From positions 1,148,913 through 1,212,912 of the forward strand of contig NZ_LIUT01000001.1 in assembly GCF_001277345.1 (NCBI RefSeq): a stretch of DNA of 64,000 nucleotides. Reading direction: 5' to 3'. The notes under the pieces are model-generated. The model had not been told where the DNA came from. It did not search any database and saw nothing but the letters and a program-made list of their open reading frames with translations. The DNA comes from Paenibacillus solani. GTDB taxonomy: Bacteria > Bacillota > Bacilli > Paenibacillales > Paenibacillaceae. Position numbers and translations under genes: made by a program. Numbering within the stretch: the stretch's first letter is position 1; every line of letters begins with the position of its first letter. Shown here piece after piece: positions 59,939-64,000 of this stretch.

Positions 59939-60652
59939 ATGGCTGATATCAATATCGGCATCGCGTTTGCTGCCGGTTTTGCTTCGTTTATATCTCCATG
60001 CTGTTTACCGCTGTACCCGTCCTACTTATCCATTATTACCGGCATGTCGGTCAATGACTTGAAGAACGAGCAGAGCCGCAAGGACGTCCGTTTCCGGACC
60101 ATGACGCACACACTCGCGTTCATCCTTGGGTTTTCTGCCGTTTACTACACTCTCGGTTGGGGAGCAGGCTTGTTCGGTGAATTTTTCACGGAATACCAAG
60201 ACTTGATTCGCCAGTTGTCTGCGCTGCTTATCGTTGTCATGGGACTCATGCTTATCGGCATTTTTCAGCCAAAATTTCTCATGAAGGACCGGAAATTCAA
60301 CTTTAAATCCAAACCGACCGGATACATAGGAACATTCTTGTTTGGCATCGGGTTTGCGGCAGGTTGGTCGCCTTGCGTTGGACCCATCTTAACCGCAATT
60401 ATTGCCCTGGCAGCTTCTGATCCGGGAACTTGGTTCCCGCTGATTACTTCTTACTCCCTGGGATTCGCGGTGCCCTTCTTCATTCTGGCCTTTTTCATCG
60501 GCTCCACCCGCTGGATTCTTAAATATTCAAGCATATTGATGAAAGTCGGCGGCGTATTAATGATTCTTATGGGTATTCTGCTCTTCACGGATCAAATGTA
60601 CAAAATTACGATATGGCTGCAAGGCATAACACCGGAATGGCTTAAATTCTAA
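59939..60652 (+). CDS. ccdA: Cytochrome c biogenesis protein CcdA
   Basis: A 237-residue membrane protein of the CcdA/DsbD-transmembrane family with six segments. It passes reducing power from cytoplasmic thioredoxin to extracytoplasmic thiol proteins. Cys motifs are FISPCCLPLYPSYLSIITG (PCxLP type, with an extra Cys) and AAGWSPCVGPIL. It begins just downstream of znuB and may be co-transcribed. A large palindrome follows it. Confidence 0.9.
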   Translation: MADINIGIAFAAGFASFISPCCLPLYPSYLSIITGMSVNDLKNEQSRKDVRFRTMTHTLAFILGFSAVYYTLGWGAGLFGEFFTEYQDLIRQLSALLIVVMGLMLIGIFQPKFLMKDRKFNFKSKPTGYIGTFLFGIGFAAGWSPCVGPILTAIIALAASDPGTWFPLITSYSLGFAVPFFILAFFIGSTRWILKYSSILMKVGGVLMILMGILLFTDQMYKITIWLQGITPEWLKF

Positions 60653-60726
60653 GACCGGATAAGGCTGGTTCAATTCATAAGTCCTGGCTTTGGGCAGGAT
60701 TGGACCAGGACTTGCCAACCGGTCTT
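60651..60726. repeat. Nested palindrome after ccdA
   Basis: AAGACCGG (60651-60658)/CCGGTCTT (60719-60726) encloses AAGTCCTGG (60679-60687)/CCAGGACTT (60705-60713). There is no T-run on the plus strand. It may be a stabilising structure or a small palindromic repeat unit. Confidence 0.45.
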
Positions 60727-60802
60727 AAAAACATGTATCATAATTAGTGCAGGTAAAGCAGTTGTTATGAGCGTTATGTAATTATAGAAAAGAGGGAATA
60801 AG

Positions 60803-61228
60803 ATGCCGACACCTAGCATGGAGGATTATTTGGAGCGCATCTACAAGTTGATCGACGAAAAAGGATATGCGCGCGTTTCGGATATTGCCGAAGGCTTGGA
60901 GGTTCACCCCTCATCCGTCACGAAAATGATTCAAAAGCTGGACAAGGACGATTATTTGATTTATGAAAAATATCGTGGCTTGGTTTTAACCAGTAAAGGC
61001 AAAAAAATGGGCAAGCGGCTCATGGAACGTCATCATTTGCTTGAGGAATTCCTTGAGATGATAGGTGTACAGGATGAAAATATTTACCGAGATGTTGAGG
61101 GAATTGAGCATCATTTAAGCTGGGATTCCATTATGAGAATTGAGACGCTTGTAGAGTATTTCAAGCGTGATGAGAACCGACTTCAGGATTTGCGTGACGT
61201 TCATAATGAATTAGTCAACGAATCGTAA
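60803..61228 (+). CDS. mntR: Manganese transport regulator MntR
   Basis: A 141-residue DtxR family regulator resembling Bacillus MntR. It begins [61 protein letters not shown], a metal-responsive winged helix. The two Mn ligand regions are the N-terminal Asp-x-x-x-x-Glu (MEDYLERI) and the Glu/His-rich [12 protein letters not shown]. MntR represses Mn2+ uptake when Mn2+ is plentiful. Taken with the Mn riboswitch-controlled TerC gene at 23516 it forms part of manganese balance in this genome. The length matches the family. Confidence 0.93.
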   Translation: MPTPSMEDYLERIYKLIDEKGYARVSDIAEGLEVHPSSVTKMIQKLDKDDYLIYEKYRGLVLTSKGKKMGKRLMERHHLLEEFLEMIGVQDENIYRDVEGIEHHLSWDSIMRIETLVEYFKRDENRLQDLRDVHNELVNES

Positions 61229-61232
61229 TGGG

Positions 61233-61264
61233 GCATCTGTCCGCTTGTGACAGATGCTTTTTTA
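61233..61264 (+). terminator. Terminator of mntR
   Basis: GCATCTGT/ACAGATGC stem with six T. Confidence 0.9.
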
Positions 61265-61343
61265 ACTCGATTGTCATACTTCCTATGTTATATTAATAAG
61301 TTAGATTACCTGCAAATTTCATATTTTCGGAGGATTAATAGAA

Positions 61344-62900
61344 ATGAAACTGCGTAGATGGTTGTTAGTCCTGATCATGCTGTTATTGTGTCTCCCGTCG
61401 GTGGTTCCTCCCGTGCAAGCGAAGGCGGCTAGTATCAGCATTCAGCTGGATGGTGTAAGCCTTAGCAGCGACGTATCTCCTTACATATTGCCAAAGGTAA
61501 ATGTCACCATGGTTCCTACGCGGATTATTAGTGAAGGCCTTGGCGCTTCCGTTGCTTGGAATCAGAAGTCGAGGACGGTAACGATCGGCAAGGACGGTTC
61601 GAGTCTGCAACTGACATCCGGTAAGAATACGGCCCTGGTTGATGGCTCTGCCGTATCGCTGGATGCCTCTGTTGAAATCAAGAATGGCCGGGTCATGGTT
61701 CCGCTCCGGTTTATCAGTGAGAACCTGGGATTGCAAGTTGAATGGAATCAATCGGCACAACGAATATCGTTATTTACTGGGGTTGAACTTGTTCCTCCCC
61801 CAGAGTTATCGAAAGAGGGGATTCGCGGAGCTTGGATATCCACGGTATTTAATCTGGATTGGCCCAAAGCGAAATCCACTGCACAGCAGCAGCAACAATC
61901 GTTTATAGCTTTACTGGATTCGCTACAGGATGTGGGCATTAATGCCGTATACGTGCAAGTTCGTCCAGCCGGAGATGCAATATATCCTTCAACCATGGTG
62001 CCATGGTCGAAAGTATTGACAGGCATCCAAGGTAATGATCCCGGTTATGATCCGGTCGCTTTCATGGTGGAAGAAGCGCATAAACGGAAGATGGAGTTCC
62101 ATGCCTGGTTCAACCCTTTCCGGGCAAACACCGATCTTCAGACCGCTTCGCTACATCCATCCCATGTCGCACTTCAGCACCCGGACTGGATCGTGAATGC
62201 CAATAAACAGCTGTATATCAACCCGGGGATTCCAGAAGCCAGACAGCATATTATTGATACGATCATGGAAGTGGTGAATGGATACGATATTGACGGTGTT
62301 CACCTGGATGATTACTTCTACCCGTCCAACACGGTCTTTCATGATGAAGCCGCCTATCGCGAATATAATAATGGCGAATATTCCGATGTTGGAGAATGGC
62401 GCCGCGGAAACATCAATGATTTCGTTCAATCGCTTGGTGAGAGTATTCACCAAGAGAAACCGGACGTTGAGTATGGAATCAGCCCCTTTGGTGTCTGGCG
62501 CAACAAGTCGGTGGATAAGACAGGATCAGACACAAAGGCAGGTGTGACGGCTTATGACAGCATGTATGCCGATGTCAGAGCCTGGATCCAGAATGGATGG
62601 ATTGATTATGTCGCGCCGCAAATCTACTGGAGCATGAGCAATCCTGCTGTCGATTATGATAAGCTGGTTGACTGGTGGGTCGGTGAAGTACAAGGAACCG
62701 GCGTTGACCTGCTGATCGGACATGCCCCATACAAACTGGGTACCAATGAGATCGGTTGGCAGAGTGCATCGGAAATCATCAACCAATTGAAGTACAATCA
62801 GAATTATGACGAAGTAAAGGGCAGTATCTTCTTTAGGGCAGAGAATATTTTAAAAAACCCACTGGGTTTTAAAGATCAATTGCAATCATATTATCGATAA
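61344..62900 (+). CDS. Secreted GHL10-type glycosidase with copper-amine-oxidase-N-like domain
   Basis: A 518-residue exported protein. It has a signal peptide (about 1-28), a copper-amine-oxidase-N-like domain (about 30-145; NVTMVPTRIISEGLGASVAWN and GRVMVPLRFISENLGLQVEWN) and a GHL10/DUF187 TIM barrel (about 155-515; EGIRGAWISTVFNLDWP, VQVRPAGDAIYPS, EFHAWFNPFR, IDGVHLDDYFYP, ISPFGVWRNK, VDYVAPQIYWSM). Acidic residues in VHLDDYF fit the catalytic site of the family. It probably acts on cell wall or extracellular polysaccharide outside the cell. It shares the CuAO-N-like domain type with the protein at 50484. Confidence 0.92.
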   Translation: MKLRRWLLVLIMLLLCLPSVVPPVQAKAASISIQLDGVSLSSDVSPYILPKVNVTMVPTRIISEGLGASVAWNQKSRTVTIGKDGSSLQLTSGKNTALVDGSAVSLDASVEIKNGRVMVPLRFISENLGLQVEWNQSAQRISLFTGVELVPPPELSKEGIRGAWISTVFNLDWPKAKSTAQQQQQSFIALLDSLQDVGINAVYVQVRPAGDAIYPSTMVPWSKVLTGIQGNDPGYDPVAFMVEEAHKRKMEFHAWFNPFRANTDLQTASLHPSHVALQHPDWIVNANKQLYINPGIPEARQHIIDTIMEVVNGYDIDGVHLDDYFYPSNTVFHDEAAYREYNNGEYSDVGEWRRGNINDFVQSLGESIHQEKPDVEYGISPFGVWRNKSVDKTGSDTKAGVTAYDSMYADVRAWIQNGWIDYVAPQIYWSMSNPAVDYDKLVDWWVGEVQGTGVDLLIGHAPYKLGTNEIGWQSASEIINQLKYNQNYDEVKGSIFFRAENILKNPLGFKDQLQSYYR

Positions 62901-62928
62901 AACAAGCCAAACCTGCAGGTATGAAACT

Positions 62929-62980
62929 TCCTCCGTGGTCATACATAGTCATTAGACTATGTATGAGCGGAGGATTTTTT
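62929..62980 (+). terminator. Terminator-like hairpin carrying the SD of the lipase gene
   Basis: The outer stem TCCTCCG/CGGAGGA and inner CATACATAGTC/GACTATGTATG have an ATTA loop and six T after them. The 3' outer arm CGGAGGA is also the ribosome site of the ATG at 62981, so the structure both resembles a terminator and hides the start of the next gene. Confidence 0.75.
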
Positions 62981-63904
62981 ATGCAAATCAACGCGGTTTT
63001 TGAGGGTGGGGGAGTCAAGGGCATATCGCTTGCCGGCGCTGTCAAGGCTGCGGAGAATGCCGGAATGGAATTCAGCCGCGTTGCGGGGACGTCCTCCGGT
63101 TCCATTGTCGCTTCGGTGCTGGCTGCTGGTTATCGCGCGGATGAGATTAAACGCATAATCGAGTCAACGCCTTTTCATTCGTTCCTTCAGCGGGCCCCCA
63201 TTTTTAATACAAAATTTATTGGTCCAGCCTTGCGGGTGTTGATTAAGAAGGGGCTTTACTCCGGGGAAGCACTGGAGAATTGGATTCGGGAGATCCTGCT
63301 TGCTAAAGGGATCTTTACGTTCTCGGATATACCGGCGGGAAAGCTGTATATCGTTGCGTCCGACATTACAAACGGAAGACTGCTTGTGCTTCCGGACGAT
63401 CTACGTCAATACGGAATTAACCCTGCTACCTTTCCTGTGGCGAAGGCTGTGCGTATGAGCTGCAGTATTCCTTACTTTTTTGATCCGGTCATCCTACGCT
63501 TATTGGGCCGGGCTGCGAAGGGGAAGTCTTTTGGCGAACAGTTTGTTTACATCGTGGATGGAGGTCTGCTCAGCAACTTTCCATTATGGCTCTTCGATCG
63601 GGAATCCAAGGGAGGACCAAAACCGCTGCCGGTGCTTGGATTCCAGATGGTGGGGAAGAACAGCAATGCACCGCACCTCATCGAAGGTCCAATCGGAATG
63701 TTAACAGCGATGTTCGAAACGATGCTTTCCACCCATGACGAGCGGTACATTGAGCAGCAGAACCGGAATCGTACCATCAAAATTCCGACACTAGGTATTG
63801 GAACCACCCATTTTGATCTGACCCGGGAAGAGAGCGAGAATTTGTACAATTCGGGATTATCCGCAGGAACCATGTTTTTTTCCCGCTGGAGCTCAGAGCA
63901 TTAA
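62981..63904 (+). CDS. Patatin-like phospholipase family protein
   Basis: A 307-residue patatin-fold lipid acyl hydrolase. The oxyanion loop is FEGGGVKG, the nucleophile Ser lies in AGTSSGSIVA (GxSxG-type context GTSSG), and the catalytic Asp is in VDGGLLSNFPLWLFD. ATG at 62981 (MQINAVFEGGG) has GGAGG seven bases upstream; upstream in-frame starts lie inside the hairpin. The substrate is likely a membrane phospholipid or similar acyl ester; not a secreted protein by sequence. It is the last gene before the window edge. Confidence 0.92.
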   Translation: MQINAVFEGGGVKGISLAGAVKAAENAGMEFSRVAGTSSGSIVASVLAAGYRADEIKRIIESTPFHSFLQRAPIFNTKFIGPALRVLIKKGLYSGEALENWIREILLAKGIFTFSDIPAGKLYIVASDITNGRLLVLPDDLRQYGINPATFPVAKAVRMSCSIPYFFDPVILRLLGRAAKGKSFGEQFVYIVDGGLLSNFPLWLFDRESKGGPKPLPVLGFQMVGKNSNAPHLIEGPIGMLTAMFETMLSTHDERYIEQQNRNRTIKIPTLGIGTTHFDLTREESENLYNSGLSAGTMFFSRWSSEH

Positions 63905-63929
63905 AAAACCGTCCACCCGGATTCTGATA

Positions 63930-64000
63930 TGCTCCCATCATAGTAGACAGTAGAAAAAACAAAACTCTACTTCTACCATGATGGGAGTTTTTGTAATGTC
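63930..64000 (+). mobile_element. Possible left end of an insertion sequence (cut by window edge)
   Basis: A long near-perfect inverted structure CTCCCATCATAGTAGAC.. (from 63932) and its partner ending ATGATGGGAG (63978-63987) is followed by an ATG at 63996 with GGGAG eight bases upstream, where a coding region appears to begin. The TGCTCCCA..TAGTAGACA look resembles IS3-type ends seen in Paenibacillus, from memory. It could instead be a terminator of the lipase gene. Confidence 0.35.

Overview
The window reads as a chromosomal segment of a low-to-mid GC Gram-positive bacterium, most likely a Paenibacillus or close relative. The reasons are strong Shine-Dalgarno sites with some TTG and GTG starts, a T-box leader before metG, a yybP-ykoY manganese leader before a TerC gene, YesM/YesN-type two-component genes beside a sugar ABC importer, secreted proteins with copper-amine-oxidase-N-like domains, a Bacillus-type Fnr with C-terminal cysteines, and many T-run hairpin terminators. 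No tRNA, rRNA, CRISPR array or prophage was seen. The genus is an inference; no 16S gene is present.

Layout, left to right. 1-2.6 kb: the end of cobQ, then a His-rich lipoprotein and a glutaredoxin. 2.8-6.0 kb: a five-gene operon around a glutathionylspermidine-synthase-like ATP-grasp ligase and a DUF350 membrane protein. 6.0-15.2 kb: a probable exopolysaccharide operon (membrane-anchored glycosidase-like protein, HEAT-repeat membrane protein, processive GT2 glycosyltransferase, degenerate response regulator, UDP-GlcNAc-type dehydrogenase, TIM-barrel-like anchored protein). 15.2-24.7 kb: mixed housekeeping and stress genes (YhgE/Pip, Crp-like regulator, flavohaemoprotein, YitT, MsrAB, TVP38, TerC with Mn riboswitch). 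24.7-29.9 kb: an AraC regulator divergent from a sugar-oxidation operon (two Gfo/Idh/MocA dehydrogenases, a sugar isomerase/epimerase, ThuA). 30.0-31.2 kb: a uracil-DNA-glycosylase-like gene and an HxlR regulator.

31.3-42.5 kb is an oxygen-limitation island: nirB-nirD-nirC, fnr, adhE, pflB and pflA. Sequences of the form TGTGA-N6-TCACA/T precede hmp, nirB, adhE and pflB, each centred about 41.5 bp upstream of a predicted start site set by a good -10 element. Others flank fnr. This predicts a locally encoded Fnr regulon covering NO detoxification, nitrite ammonification and mixed-acid fermentation.

42.7-50.3 kb: a sugar ABC importer without its own ATPase, a YesM/YesN two-component pair and a GH3 N-acetylhexosaminidase. 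50.4-53.3 kb: a large secreted protein with duplicated domains. 53.4-61.3 kb: metal and envelope genes, namely zur-yidD, T-box-metG, znuA with two Zur boxes around its promoter, a MITE-like element lying between znuA and znuC, znuCB, ccdA and mntR. 61.3-64.0 kb: a secreted GHL10-type glycosidase, a patatin-like lipase whose SD is buried in a terminator-like hairpin, and at the edge what may be the left end of an insertion sequence.

The most interesting points are the HEAT-repeat polysaccharide operon with its Glu-for-Asp pseudo-receiver, a dispersed repeat sitting inside the Mn riboswitch and recurring in the MITE-like element of the znu operon, and the regular Fnr promoter geometry.
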